A program made the position numbers and the translations under genes. From Pelagibacteraceae bacterium AG-426-G02 (GTDB lineage Bacteria > Pseudomonadota > Alphaproteobacteria > Pelagibacterales > Pelagibacteraceae): a stretch of DNA of 64,000 nt. The stretch spans positions 62,001-126,000 of the forward strand of contig QCNQ01000001.1 in the NCBI GenBank assembly GCA_003213155.1, in the 5' to 3' direction. Under the pieces are notes generated by a model that saw only the letters and a program-made list of their open reading frames with translations, was not told the origin of the DNA and ran no database searches. Position 1 is the first letter of the stretch, and the number at the start of each line of letters is the position of its first letter. Of this stretch, positions 9,814 through 20,372 are shown piece after piece.

Positions 9814-10552
9814 ATATTTTTTTATATTTTTTGATGAATTTAATTCTATCTCTTCTTCTTATTCCGGCCAAATGAATGATAACAGGATCAAAATAAAAAT
9901 TTGAAATTTCATCATTTTCTGGATTCTCAAAATTTCTTTTTGGCATACTATTCCAAATACCTGATAAGAATGAAATATTATTTCTTACATCTTTAGATAA
10001 ATTATTATCTGATATTTTAGAAATCTCTGCCTTTAAACCGACCTCATCCATAAAAGCAGCATTATCAGGCCAAAAATGTTTAAGGTATTTTTTTTTGTTC
10101 CAAACATTTTTAAAAAAATTTAACGACCATTTTGTATTCCTAACAAGTAAAACACCAACATTAGGACCCCAGGTTAAATAATTCACAAATTTGTATTTTG
10201 TTTTATGAACAGATTTAAAAAAATTGTTATGAACAAAGATATGCTTTGATTTATCAATATGATTTAATATGTTTTCATATCTGCAAAAAAAAGTGTCAGC
10301 ATCTAACCAAAGATAAAACTCATGTTTTCCTTTTTCGAGATTATCAATAAGCATTTTAATCTTTAACCAATAAAAATGTCTCTCAAATTTATTTGATTTT
10401 TCAAATTCATAATCAAATTTAAAATGATTGGCATATTTGATGATATTTTTTTCTGATTCTTTTCCAACACTTCTATATCTAAAGTTATAGCCTGATAAAA
10501 TTTTAAGTTTACTATTTTTGAAATTTTTGCTTCTACTTTTAAAAAAGAACAT
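9806..10552 (-). CDS. glycosyltransferase-like (GMA12/MNN10-type nucleotide-sugar transferase)
   Basis: FYLWLDADTFFCRYENILNHI (DxD), WGPNVGVLLVRNTKWSLNFFKNVW, WPDNAAFMDE. Confidence 0.7.
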   Translation of the reverse strand: MFFFKSRSKNFKNSKLKILSGYNFRYRSVGKESEKNIIKYANHFKFDYEFEKSNKFERHFYWLKIKMLIDNLEKGKHEFYLWLDADTFFCRYENILNHIDKSKHIFVHNNFFKSVHKTKYKFVNYLTWGPNVGVLLVRNTKWSLNFFKNVWNKKKYLKHFWPDNAAFMDEVGLKAEISKISDNNLSKDVRNNISFLSGIWNSMPKRNFENPENDEISNFYFDPVIIHLAGIRRRDRIKFIKKYKKIFI

Positions 10553-10706
10553 CTATTTATTATTAAGAATTTCCAATATTTTTACCTTATACATCACAAT
10601 TAAAATGTAAATTAAAAAGACCAACAACTGTTTCTGTAAAAAAACTATAATTAACTTTTGCTTATAAATAGATATAAGATAAGCATAACATTTATTTTAT
10701 AAAATA

Positions 10707-11180
10707 ATGATTATTGAGTGTATTAATTGTAATAAAGTATTTGAAGTAAATTCAGAACTTATTCCTAAAAATGGAAGAACTATTCAATGTGGTTCGTGTA
10801 ATCATGTTTGGTTTTATAATCCAAATATTACAAATATTAAAAAAGAAATAAAACAAAATGTTGAAATTGATATCAAAGAAAAACCAACTATAAATCAAAC
10901 AAAAAAAAATGAGGCAAAAACGTTTGAAGAAAAAAGTTATTCTAAATCAAAAGATAAAAAAAATTATGAGATAACAAAATATAAGCCAAGAAAAAGTTTA
11001 TCATTCACTAAATTACTTTCGTATTTAATTGTACTTTTGATAACTTTTGTTGCCTTATTAGTTGTCATAGATACTTTTAGCACATATTTATATCAATTAT
11101 TCCCTTCTCTTGAGCTTGTTATATTTAGTCTTTTTGAGATATTGAAAGATATTAAATTATTTATTAAAGACTTAGCTTAA
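10707..11180 (+). CDS. zinc-ribbon (MJ0042-type) single-TM protein
   Basis: MIIECINCNKVFEVNSELIPKNGRTIQCGSCNHVWFYNP plus a C-terminal TM helix. Confidence 0.8.
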   Translation: MIIECINCNKVFEVNSELIPKNGRTIQCGSCNHVWFYNPNITNIKKEIKQNVEIDIKEKPTINQTKKNEAKTFEEKSYSKSKDKKNYEITKYKPRKSLSFTKLLSYLIVLLITFVALLVVIDTFSTYLYQLFPSLELVIFSLFEILKDIKLFIKDLA

Positions 11181-11182
11181 TC

Positions 11183-12355
11183 ATGATTAATTACTTATCT
11201 AAACCTTTTAAATGGTTTTTTAAACTTGAAGCAGCTAGCGGTTTAGTTTTGCTATTTGCGGCTATAATTGCATTAATGATCAGCAACTCTAATTTATCTG
11301 ATTTATATTTTTCAACTTTAAATAAATACTTATTTATAGGTATAAACAACTTTGGGTTAAAATTATCTGTCTTACATTGGATTAATGATGGCTTAATGGC
11401 AATATTTTTTTTCTTTGTCACTTTAGAAATTAAAAGAGAATTTTTACAAGGAGAACTTTCAAATATTAAACAAGCTTTACTTCCAATAATTGCTGCCGTT
11501 GGCGGTATGTTGGTTCCTGCATTATTTTATGTATTCATAAACTTTGGTGATAGCGAAACTATGAACGGATGGGCCATTCCCTCTGCTACAGACATTGCTT
11601 TTTCACTTGGTGTATTATCTCTATTAGGAAAGAGAGTACCATTATCTCTTAAAGTTTTTTTAACTGCTTTAGCAATCATTGATGACTTAGGAGCAATTGT
11701 TATCATTGCTTTATTTTATTCAGGTGATTTGAGCATCAAATACTTAACGCTTATGCTATTAGCTTTTATTGTACTATTAGTGATAAATAAATTTGATATT
11801 AAAAAATTTTTACCTTATTTGGTTGTAGGTATATTTCTTTGGGACTTTACACATAATTCAGGTATCCACGCTACTATTGCTGGAGTTTTGTTGGCCATGA
11901 CCATACCTCACCGAAAGAAAGAAAAAGATTTTTCCTTATTAATTAAAGTTGAACATGCAATAAGTCCCTACGTAGCTTTTGGTATTATGCCTTTATTTGC
12001 TTTTGCCAATGCAGGAGTATCTCTAGAGGGCTTATCTTTTAGTTCTTTATTAGACAAAGTGCCACTCGGAATTTTATTAGGATTATTTGTAGGTAAACAA
12101 TTAGGTGTCTTTGTATTTTCATATGTAGCAATTAAAACAAAAATTGCTCAAATGCCTAATAATTCAAATTGGTATAACTTTTATGGTGTGGGTGTTCTAA
12201 CTGGTATTGGTTTCACGATGAGTCTTTTTGTTGGAAATTTAGCTTTTATTGAGAATATGCAATATATGGATGGTGTAAAAATAGGAGTACTAACTGGGTC
12301 ACTTTTATCCACTTTATTTGGTTACTTCTTAATACTACTTACACCTAATAAATGA
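11183..12355 (+). CDS. nhaA: Na+/H+ antiporter NhaA
   Basis: NDGLMAIFFFFVTLEIKREFLQGELS, PSATDIAFSLGVLSLLG, ALAIIDDLGAIVIIALFY. Confidence 0.96.
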   Translation: MINYLSKPFKWFFKLEAASGLVLLFAAIIALMISNSNLSDLYFSTLNKYLFIGINNFGLKLSVLHWINDGLMAIFFFFVTLEIKREFLQGELSNIKQALLPIIAAVGGMLVPALFYVFINFGDSETMNGWAIPSATDIAFSLGVLSLLGKRVPLSLKVFLTALAIIDDLGAIVIIALFYSGDLSIKYLTLMLLAFIVLLVINKFDIKKFLPYLVVGIFLWDFTHNSGIHATIAGVLLAMTIPHRKKEKDFSLLIKVEHAISPYVAFGIMPLFAFANAGVSLEGLSFSSLLDKVPLGILLGLFVGKQLGVFVFSYVAIKTKIAQMPNNSNWYNFYGVGVLTGIGFTMSLFVGNLAFIENMQYMDGVKIGVLTGSLLSTLFGYFLILLTPNK

Positions 12356-12897
12356 CAAAAAAATTTATATTAGGTTTTACAATAATTATGTTTTTTTTTA
12401 AAAGTTCAGCTATCGCAAATTATGAAAAAACTTTTTTTGATCTAAATATTGAGAGCATATCAGGCGATATAATAAATTTTAGTGATTTTAAAAATAATGC
12501 AGTATTAGTTGTAAATACGGCAAGCTATTGTGGATTTACAAATCAATATGAAGAACTCCAAATTCTTTGGGATAAATATAAAAGTAAGGGTTTAGTTGTT
12601 CTTGCTGTACCGTCAAATTCATTTAATCAAGAAAAAAATAAAGACTCAGAAGTTAAAGAATTTTGTGAAGTTAATTTTAATATCACCTTTCCACTTTCAG
12701 CTATTACTGAGGTAAAAGGAAATAATGCACATGAGTTATTTAAATGGGCTAAAACTAATCATGGTAGCTCAGCAATACCAAAGTGGAATTTTCATAAGAT
12801 TTTAATAAACAAAGAGGGAAAAATTGAGGATACATTTTCCTCTTTCACCAAACCATTATCAAATAAAATAATTAATAAAATAGAGAGTATTTTATAA
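12352..12897 (+). CDS. glutathione peroxidase family protein
   Basis: NTASYCGFTNQYEELQILWDKYKSKGLVVLAVPSNSFNQEK; WNFHKILINKEG. Confidence 0.92.
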   Translation: MTKKFILGFTIIMFFFKSSAIANYEKTFFDLNIESISGDIINFSDFKNNAVLVVNTASYCGFTNQYEELQILWDKYKSKGLVVLAVPSNSFNQEKNKDSEVKEFCEVNFNITFPLSAITEVKGNNAHELFKWAKTNHGSSAIPKWNFHKILINKEGKIEDTFSSFTKPLSNKIINKIESIL

Positions 12898-13662
12898 ATT
12901 TAGAGTAAGCCCATCGAAAGCGGGTATTGTGTTTTTTGGTAAAATTTTCATTAGAACTTTGTAATCTAATACTGGTGATAAATTGGTTAAAATAGCTTTT
13001 TTAGGTTTGAACTTTCTTATCATGAAAAGAGAGGTCTCTAAATTAAAATGTGATGGATGGTAATTATACCAAAGGCAATCTATGACTAAAAACTTCAAAT
13101 TTTTGAAATATCTAAAATCTTTAGTGTAAATTTTACTGACATCGCTTATATAGGCCAATTTCTTATCAATTATAAAGCAATTAGATTTAACTTTTCCGTG
13201 TTCAACTTTAATAGTTTTAACAGAAATTTTTTTCTTATTATTAGATGTTAAAAAAGTTTTTGGTAATTTATGTAATTTTAAAGTAGCAGGATACTCTCTA
13301 GAGTAGCTTTTGAATATATATGAAAAACTATTTTTTAAATATTTAGAAGTAAATGGATCAGCATATACATCGATTTGATTTCTGCTGCTTATGTAAAATG
13401 ATCTTAGATCATTTATTCCATGTGTTTGATCACCATGCATATGTGAAAAAAGCACTTTATCTATTTTTTTAATCTTATGTCTTAATAATTGTTGACGTAA
13501 ATCAGGTGAAGTATCAATCAATATATTTTGGTTAGAGGTTTTTAATAGTGCAGAACATCGTGTTCTATAATTCTTCTTGTTTTTAGGATCACAATTACCA
13601 AAAAAACCATCTGGTCTTGGTACACCCATTGAACTACCACAACCAAGTATTATAAACTTCAT
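12892..13662 (-). CDS. MBL-fold metallohydrolase (PhnP-like)
   Basis: ILGCGSSMGVPRPDGFFGNCDP...RTRCSALL..ILIDTSPDLRQQLL...FSHMHGDQTHGINDLR. Confidence 0.88.
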   Translation of the reverse strand: MKFIILGCGSSMGVPRPDGFFGNCDPKNKKNYRTRCSALLKTSNQNILIDTSPDLRQQLLRHKIKKIDKVLFSHMHGDQTHGINDLRSFYISSRNQIDVYADPFTSKYLKNSFSYIFKSYSREYPATLKLHKLPKTFLTSNNKKKISVKTIKVEHGKVKSNCFIIDKKLAYISDVSKIYTKDFRYFKNLKFLVIDCLWYNYHPSHFNLETSLFMIRKFKPKKAILTNLSPVLDYKVLMKILPKNTIPAFDGLTLNL

Positions 13663-13668
13663 ATAAAT

Positions 13669-14430
13669 TTAATTAAAAAAAAGGTTATTAAAATTATTAG
13701 TGGTAATTTTGATAAGTTCAGGTTTTTCAATGCCCTTTATTTCTGCAAGTTTGGCTGCAGTAAAATCTATAAATGATGGTTCATTTTTTTTTCCTCGATT
13801 TGGCACTGGAGCTAAAAAAGGACTATCTGTTTCAATGAGAATTCTATCTAATGGAAGAGACTTAAATGTGTTCTGAAGATCAACAGAATTTTTAAAAGTG
13901 ATAATACCACTTGCAGAAAAATAAGAATTAAATTTTAAAAGCTTTTCTGCAAATTTTTGAGATCCTGTGAAACAATGCATCAAAATTTTTAACTTTTCAT
14001 ATTTATATTCATTTAATACTTCGTAAGTTTTTTCTTCAGCATTTCTTGAATGAATAATTAATGGTATATTTGCTTCTAATGCAGCTTTAATGTGTATTTT
14101 AAAACTTTCTATTTGTTTATCTCTATCTGAATTATCATAATAAAAATCAAGACCAGTTTCCCCAATTCCAATAATTTTTTTATTTTCATCTAAATTTTTT
14201 GTAAAAAATTCTGAGTTGACGTTATTTTTATCTGCTTCATGTGGATGTATTCCAATTGTACCAAATATAATTTCATCTTTATTTACAATTTCTTTAACTC
14301 TAGAAAAGCTTTCAATAGATGTTGAGATTGTTAATAATTTTTTAACACCAATTTTTTTTGATCTTTGTATAACATTTTTCAAATCACTAAATAATGGCTC
14401 ATGGTCTAGATGACAATGTGAATCAATCAT
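13669..14430 (-). CDS. tatD: TatD family hydrolase
   Basis: MIDSHCHLDHEPL, GTIGIHPHEAD, IGETGLDFYYD, ILIETDSPFLAPVPNRGKKNEPSF. Confidence 0.94.
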   Translation of the reverse strand: MIDSHCHLDHEPLFSDLKNVIQRSKKIGVKKLLTISTSIESFSRVKEIVNKDEIIFGTIGIHPHEADKNNVNSEFFTKNLDENKKIIGIGETGLDFYYDNSDRDKQIESFKIHIKAALEANIPLIIHSRNAEEKTYEVLNEYKYEKLKILMHCFTGSQKFAEKLLKFNSYFSASGIITFKNSVDLQNTFKSLPLDRILIETDSPFLAPVPNRGKKNEPSFIDFTAAKLAEIKGIEKPELIKITTNNFNNLFFN

Positions 14431-15964
14431 TTTCTTTTTCTATTTTATTAAATAATATATCAATTTTATTAATAGCACTTCCTTTTTTTAAAAATTCATT
14501 ATTTTCAATTGACTGAAAAATTACATCTTTTTCCTCAAGATTGAAAATTTTAAGTGCTTTAAGAGATGATTGCGGAATAATTGGATATAATAAAAAAGTT
14601 ACTTTTCGAACAATTTCAAGAGTTGTATAAACTATTGTATTTAACCTAATTTTATCATCTTTTTTTTTCCACGGCTCCTGGTCATTAAAATATTTATTGG
14701 CTTCAAATAATCGATTTACAATATAATCAATATAATAGTTAATATTTTGATTATCTATTTCCGATCTTAACTTGTCTAAATTCTGACTATATTCATCTAA
14801 AATTTTTATATCATCATCTTCAAATTTAATTTTTTCTGGCACCTTGCTATCACAATTTTTAATAACAAATGCAGATACACGTTGACATAAATTACCAAAA
14901 TTATTAGCCAAATCACTATTAATACAATCCTCTAATCTTTCTTGAGAAATATTACCATCATTTCCAAATGAAACTTCTTTTATTAAATAATATCTCAAAG
15001 GATCAAGTCCATATTGTTTTATAATTTCTAATGGATCCAATATATTTCCTTTTGATTTAGACATTTTTTCCTCATTAGATAATATCCACCCATGTCCGTA
15101 AACTTTTTTTGGAGGTGTAATTTTTGCGGCCAATAGGAACGCAGGCCAATATATTGCATGAAATCTTAATATATCTTTTCCAATCAAGTGAACAGATGCT
15201 GGCCAAAATTTTTTATATAATTCATCATCTTTATTGGGATAATTTAAAGCACTTATATAATTAGTGAGAGCATCTAACCATACATATATGACATGATCAT
15301 CATCATTTGGAACTTTAATACCCCATGAAAAACTTTTTCTACTTACTGACAAATCTTTTAATCCACTTTTAACAAAACTTATAACCTCATTTTTCCTAGA
15401 TGCTGGAGAAATAAAATCAGGATTTTTTTCATAAAATTCTAATAATGCCTTTTCCCACTTAGATAATCTAAAAAAATAAGATTCCTCATCGACCCATTCA
15501 ACAGGAGATTTAGATGATATGGCTACTTTTTTATTATCAAGATCTTCAATCTCATCCTCATTGTAAAACGCCTCATCCGATACTGAATACCAACCAGAAT
15601 ATTTTGATAAATAAATATCATCATTTTTTTTTAATTCTTCCCATAAATATTGAACAGATTTTTTGTGTCGAGACTCAGTAGTTCTTATAAAATCATTATT
15701 TGTTAAATTTAGAGTTTTTGATAAATTCTTGAAAGTTTTGCTTATTTCATCGCAGAACGCAAGAGGCTCAACTCCTTTTTTTTCTGCAGCTCTTTGAATT
15801 TTTAAACCGTGCTCATCAGTCCCAGTCAAAAAATAAACTTTATATCCATCTATTCTTTTAAACCTGGCAAAAAAATCAGCAATAATACTTGAATAAGCAT
15901 GTCCCATATGAGGTTTGGCTGAGGGATAATAAATAGGTGTTGTAATATAGTAATTTTTATCCAT
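14423..15964 (-). CDS. metG: methionyl-tRNA synthetase
   Basis: YYITTPIYYPSAKPHMGHAYSSIIADFFAR (HIGH), KMSKSKGN (KMSKS). Confidence 0.96.
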   Translation of the reverse strand: MDKNYYITTPIYYPSAKPHMGHAYSSIIADFFARFKRIDGYKVYFLTGTDEHGLKIQRAAEKKGVEPLAFCDEISKTFKNLSKTLNLTNNDFIRTTESRHKKSVQYLWEELKKNDDIYLSKYSGWYSVSDEAFYNEDEIEDLDNKKVAISSKSPVEWVDEESYFFRLSKWEKALLEFYEKNPDFISPASRKNEVISFVKSGLKDLSVSRKSFSWGIKVPNDDDHVIYVWLDALTNYISALNYPNKDDELYKKFWPASVHLIGKDILRFHAIYWPAFLLAAKITPPKKVYGHGWILSNEEKMSKSKGNILDPLEIIKQYGLDPLRYYLIKEVSFGNDGNISQERLEDCINSDLANNFGNLCQRVSAFVIKNCDSKVPEKIKFEDDDIKILDEYSQNLDKLRSEIDNQNINYYIDYIVNRLFEANKYFNDQEPWKKKDDKIRLNTIVYTTLEIVRKVTFLLYPIIPQSSLKALKIFNLEEKDVIFQSIENNEFLKKGSAINKIDILFNKIEKEND

Positions 15965-16877
15965 TTAAAAGCTTTGAATTTATTTCTAAAAATAAAGATT
16001 CGTCATCTAAATTGAATTTCTTAAAATCATTTATTCTTTTCAAAAAATAATTGTAAATATCTGAATTTGAAACTGAAATATCTTTTATCAGAAATAATTC
16101 AAGTATATTGTAAACAAATGTTTTAGATTGCTTATCATCCTTATAAATATTTTCACTTATCAATTTTAATAAAAAATCTTTTAAATTTATGTCTTTTAAA
16201 TCAATTTTTTTTTCTTCAGAAAATTTTAAAAGATTATAAATTTCTCCAGGGGTAGAATAATAATTTAATAAATCTTTATTTATAAGATTATTGATATCAT
16301 TATCAAAAAGAAGTGAACTAATTTCATTTACCTTATCATTTTCTAAGGATATATTGAAATTAATACAACGAGATAAAAGTGTTGGAATTATTTTCTTATT
16401 ACTATTTATTAAAATAAAAAATATATTTTCATTAGGTTCCTCTAACGTTTTTAACAGCGCATTTACTGAATTTAAATTCAAATATTCAATATTATCAATT
16501 AAAACAAATCTTGGCTTATTATTGAATGAAGACTTGTTGAGTTGAATTATTAATTCTCTAATTTGTTCTATATCTATGTTTTTTTTATCAAGATTAATGT
16601 CAATTAAATTGAAATTTGGACAAGAACCATTTTGAATTAACTTAAATGAGCGATTATCTAAATTTATTTTAAATTCAACTAAATCATAAGGAATTTCTTC
16701 ATCTTTTGATAAAACAAAATTAATTAAATGATAAGCGAGAGTACACTTACCAATACCTTTTTGACCGGTTAATAAAATCTTTGATGGTAATCTTTTTTGA
16801 TCAAATAATTTAGCAAAAAATAAAAGGTTATCCTGTAATCCATAAAGATTTGTTTGGCTGTTAGGAGATAAATTCAT
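15957..16877 (-). CDS. holB: DNA polymerase III subunit delta'
   Basis: ILLTGQKGIGKCTLAYHL P-loop, NSVNALLKTLEEPNENIFFILI; between tmk and metG. Confidence 0.88.
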   Translation of the reverse strand: MNLSPNSQTNLYGLQDNLLFFAKLFDQKRLPSKILLTGQKGIGKCTLAYHLINFVLSKDEEIPYDLVEFKINLDNRSFKLIQNGSCPNFNLIDINLDKKNIDIEQIRELIIQLNKSSFNNKPRFVLIDNIEYLNLNSVNALLKTLEEPNENIFFILINSNKKIIPTLLSRCINFNISLENDKVNEISSLLFDNDINNLINKDLLNYYSTPGEIYNLLKFSEEKKIDLKDINLKDFLLKLISENIYKDDKQSKTFVYNILELFLIKDISVSNSDIYNYFLKRINDFKKFNLDDESLFLEINSKLLNG

Positions 16878-17486
16878 TTTAATAATTTTTCAATTTTATC
16901 AATTATAATTTTTTTGTTTAATTCTATTGGAAGGTTTGAATTAATTATTTTATATCCTTTTTTATTTTTTGATATTTTTAAAAAACCATTTTGTACTTTT
17001 TTATAAAATTTTTCTTTGAATGTATCGTAACGATTAAGTTTTTTTCGTTGTTTCAATCTTTTTTGCATATTTTTTATGTTAACAATACTTAAAAATGTAA
17101 AATCTACTTTAAATGATTTTAAAATATGATTATTAATCTTTTTAATAATATCTAAATTTACACCCATTCCAAAATGTTGATAGGCAATGGTAGAATCGGT
17201 AAACCTATCAAGTAAAATTATCTTTTTTCTAAAATTTTTTTTCAAATTGTCCATATTTTCATTTCTGGCCGCTAAATAAAGTAATAAATCGGTTTTTTTT
17301 TTAAAATTAGATTTCTTATCTAAAATTAATTTTCTTATTTTTTCTGAGTTCTTATTTCCTCCAGGCTCTCTTAACTTTATATGAGGTATTTTTTTTCTTT
17401 TTAAATATTTAGAAACATTATCAATATGAAAAGTTTTTCCACTACCTTCAATACCCTCAAAGGCTATAACAATTTTTTTTAGACAT
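16874..17486 (-). CDS. tmk: thymidylate kinase, N-terminus requires a frame change in an A8 tract just after the ATG
   Basis: Upstream of track ORF 16874..17254 the same frame reads IVIAFEGIEGSGKTFHIDNVSKYL...LREPGGNKNSEKIRKLIL..LLLYLAARNENMDN (P-loop). The natural start ATGTCT (17481-17486) overlaps the dac stop but is joined through A8 (17473-17480); A7 would give MSKKIVIAFEG. Confidence 0.85.
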
Positions 17487-18630
17487 CACCCCAAATCAAA
17501 TAATTTAAGGATTTCATTAACCTTGAAAAAATATTTACTTTGTTCACTTGCTCTTTTGCCAAAAGCTTATATTCATCAATTAATTCATCATCATAAATAA
17601 TCCTTAATTTTGCTAAAACTTGATCTTTATTAATTGGAGCTTCCACAGGTCCTTCATATAACATTTTAACTTTTAACAATTTTTTCTTACCTTTTTTAAT
17701 AATTTTATAGATATCTTCTTTAGTATAAACTTTAACAAAATCCTTTTTGCCTAACCAAACCTCAACGCTATCAAAATCTTCTCCCGATTTATTTATTTCT
17801 ACTAAATCATAATTCGTTAAACCGTATGTCAATAGTTTTGAGCTCTCTCTAGATCTAGAATTTTTAGTTTTAAAACCACTAGCTACTGCAATTAGCCTTC
17901 TACCCTTTCTTTCTAATGATGATGCTAAAGAATATTTTTCCACTGCTAGATATCCAGTTTTAATTCCATCTGCACCTATATTTTTATATAGGAGTGGATT
18001 TCTATTTCCTTGAGTAATTGGATCACCACCAGTTCTATCCCATGTAAATTCTTTTTCACTGAACCATTCGTAATATTCTGGATAGTTTTTAATTAAATAA
18101 TGAGACATTATCATTATATCCTTTACTGTTGAATAATTGTCAGGATCATTAATTCCAGATGAGTTAGCAAAATTTGTATTGGTCATACCAATTTCTTGTG
18201 CTTTGGAAGTCATCATAATGGCAAATTCCTCTTCTGTACCTGCTATCCCTTCAGCTAATGCAACACAAGCGTCGTTTCCTGAGGCAACAATAATACCTCT
18301 GAGTAAATTTTCTACACTCACCTCATCATTAACCATAACAAACATTGAAGAATATCCAGAAGTTGATAACCGCCAAGCTTTCTCTGAAATAATAAATTTT
18401 TCATCTAAAGTTAAATCACCTGATTTAATTAAATCAAAAGCAATAATGGAGGTCATTATTTTTGTCATTGAAGCAGGATAAATTGATCTGTCTGGTTCTT
18501 TTTCGTATAAAATTTCACCCGACAAAAAATCTTGTAAAATTGCTGTTCTTGCTTTTATCTCAATATTAGAATGTGCACTATTGGAAATAAAAAAAGTTAT
18601 AAGAATTGTAATTAGAAAATTTTTAAACAT
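17479..18630 (-). CDS. D-alanyl-D-alanine carboxypeptidase
   Basis: YPASMTKIMTSIIAFDLI (SxxK), VASGNDACVALAEGIAG, DGIKTGYL; signal peptide. Confidence 0.93.
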   Translation of the reverse strand: MFKNFLITILITFFISNSAHSNIEIKARTAILQDFLSGEILYEKEPDRSIYPASMTKIMTSIIAFDLIKSGDLTLDEKFIISEKAWRLSTSGYSSMFVMVNDEVSVENLLRGIIVASGNDACVALAEGIAGTEEEFAIMMTSKAQEIGMTNTNFANSSGINDPDNYSTVKDIMIMSHYLIKNYPEYYEWFSEKEFTWDRTGGDPITQGNRNPLLYKNIGADGIKTGYLAVEKYSLASSLERKGRRLIAVASGFKTKNSRSRESSKLLTYGLTNYDLVEINKSGEDFDSVEVWLGKKDFVKVYTKEDIYKIIKKGKKKLLKVKMLYEGPVEAPINKDQVLAKLRIIYDDELIDEYKLLAKEQVNKVNIFSRLMKSLNYLIWGDV

Positions 18631-19372
18631 TTTTTAGTACTTCTAAGTTTTCGAAATTAAGAGATTTTAACTTCTCAAATGACTCTTTCAAACTTTTTAT
18701 ATCATTAAAAGGACCTATTAATACTCTAAATTTAGTTTGAGATAATTTTTTTATCTTAGAGTTTTTTATAGAAGTTTCATCTTTGATTCTAGAAATCATC
18801 ATTTTGGCAGTAGATTTATAGTAAAAATCAGCAATCTTTATTGAGTAAGAAAATTTTTCTTTAGTTGTTTTTTTTTCTTTTTTCTTAGTTTTGCTTAAAT
18901 CATTTATTTGAATACCATCAATTGGCGCTTTTTCTGCAACGTTTTTTTCCTCATCGAAAGTTTTACTTTTTTTTGCAATAAAAGTAGAATTTCTAGATAT
19001 TAACACTATTTCTAATAAGGGTTCATTGAAATCAAGATCTAAATCTTCAGCAATTCTTCTAGATATAACAGAATTGTAAAAATCTGAAAATTTTTGGTTA
19101 TTAGATTTTACTTCTGCAATTAAAGACTTTCCATTTTTTGGATTTGTAATCTTAACAGCAGATTTTCTTTTAAGTGATTTGTGATGAATCATTAATGATC
19201 TATCATCTAATTTTTTAATTTTTTTTATATTTTCGTCAAAAATTAAAGCAAAGCCACTATTACTATATTTTTTCTCTATTTTTGTTTCAATCTTATCTGG
19301 TTTAATTGCTACTTGTTCACAACCTATTAAAAATATTGATAACAAAAATATTAATAAAATTTTATAATTCAT
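18623..19372 (-). CDS. RlpA-like lipoprotein with SPOR-type C-terminus
   Basis: Lipobox LSIFLIGC; AVKITNPKNGKSLIAEVKSN; C-terminal FRVLIGPFNDIKSLKESFEKLKSLNFENLEVL. Confidence 0.7.
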   Translation of the reverse strand: MNYKILLIFLLSIFLIGCEQVAIKPDKIETKIEKKYSNSGFALIFDENIKKIKKLDDRSLMIHHKSLKRKSAVKITNPKNGKSLIAEVKSNNQKFSDFYNSVISRRIAEDLDLDFNEPLLEIVLISRNSTFIAKKSKTFDEEKNVAEKAPIDGIQINDLSKTKKKEKKTTKEKFSYSIKIADFYYKSTAKMMISRIKDETSIKNSKIKKLSQTKFRVLIGPFNDIKSLKESFEKLKSLNFENLEVLKNV

Positions 19373-20372
19373 TTTTAAATTTATCTTTTAAGGTACAAAC
19401 AGCTAAAGCAAATCTTAGAGATCTATTCCATTGGAGAATTATTTCGTAATTATCAAATACAATATATGCAGGATTTAAAGTATCTGCACCAGGAATAATA
19501 TCTTTGTCTGGAGTGATTATTGCAACATTATAATTTGATTTTAGAAAACTTATATCATCATAATTATCAATATATTTTTTAAAAAATCCTAATTTTTTTT
19601 TATTTTGGAGTTTTTTAGCAGAAACATTCAAATATTTTTTTGGAATATCTTCTTTAAGGTCTATTCTATAAAAACATGGCGAATCTTTTTTCCAACCAAT
19701 TTTTTTAAGATAATTAGCTGCTGAAGCATAAGCATCATGAGAATTTTTTAGATCAATATAATTATCAGTATTAAAATCAATTGCGTGATTTTTTATGGTT
19801 GAGGGCATGAATTGAAAAAAACCAAATGCACCTGCCCATGAACCATACAATGATTTATAATCTATCTGATTTTCATCAATTAATTTCAATAAGATTAAAA
19901 GCTCTTTAGTAAAAAATTCAGATCTTCTTTTATCATAACTTAAAGTTGCTAGTGAAGAAAGAATATCCATTTTTCCAACATAAGTTCCATAATTTGTTTC
20001 AATGCCCATCAATGACAATAGAAGTTCTTTCTCAATTTTAAACTTATTTTCAACAATATTAATCAAATCTTTATTATTTAAATAGAAGTCGATACCTTTA
20101 TTTAATTTTTTTGTAGAAGATCTCTTTGATATATAAGTTTTGGTGTCTTCATAAAATTCAGGCTGGTATCTGTCATATTTTATAACATTTCCTAAGAACT
20201 TAGTATCTGTCATTACCAGATCAAAAGTTTTCTCAGAAATATTATTTGCTAAAGCTCTTTGTTTGAAATCTTTTTTCCACTTTTCAAAATCTGTGTTGTC
20301 ATTTGCAAATAAATTGGAATTTAAAAAAAATAGAATTAAAAAAAAAATTTTAATTTTTTTCATATAAATCAT
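19362..20372 (-). CDS. lytic murein transglycosylase (MltB-like)
   Basis: LLSLMGIETNYGTYVGKMDILSSLATLSYD..RRSEFFTKEL, SWAGAFGFFQFMPSTIKNHAIDFN. Confidence 0.92.
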   Translation of the reverse strand: MIYMKKIKIFFLILFFLNSNLFANDNTDFEKWKKDFKQRALANNISEKTFDLVMTDTKFLGNVIKYDRYQPEFYEDTKTYISKRSSTKKLNKGIDFYLNNKDLINIVENKFKIEKELLLSLMGIETNYGTYVGKMDILSSLATLSYDKRRSEFFTKELLILLKLIDENQIDYKSLYGSWAGAFGFFQFMPSTIKNHAIDFNTDNYIDLKNSHDAYASAANYLKKIGWKKDSPCFYRIDLKEDIPKKYLNVSAKKLQNKKKLGFFKKYIDNYDDISFLKSNYNVAIITPDKDIIPGADTLNPAYIVFDNYEIILQWNRSLRFALAVCTLKDKFKNEL

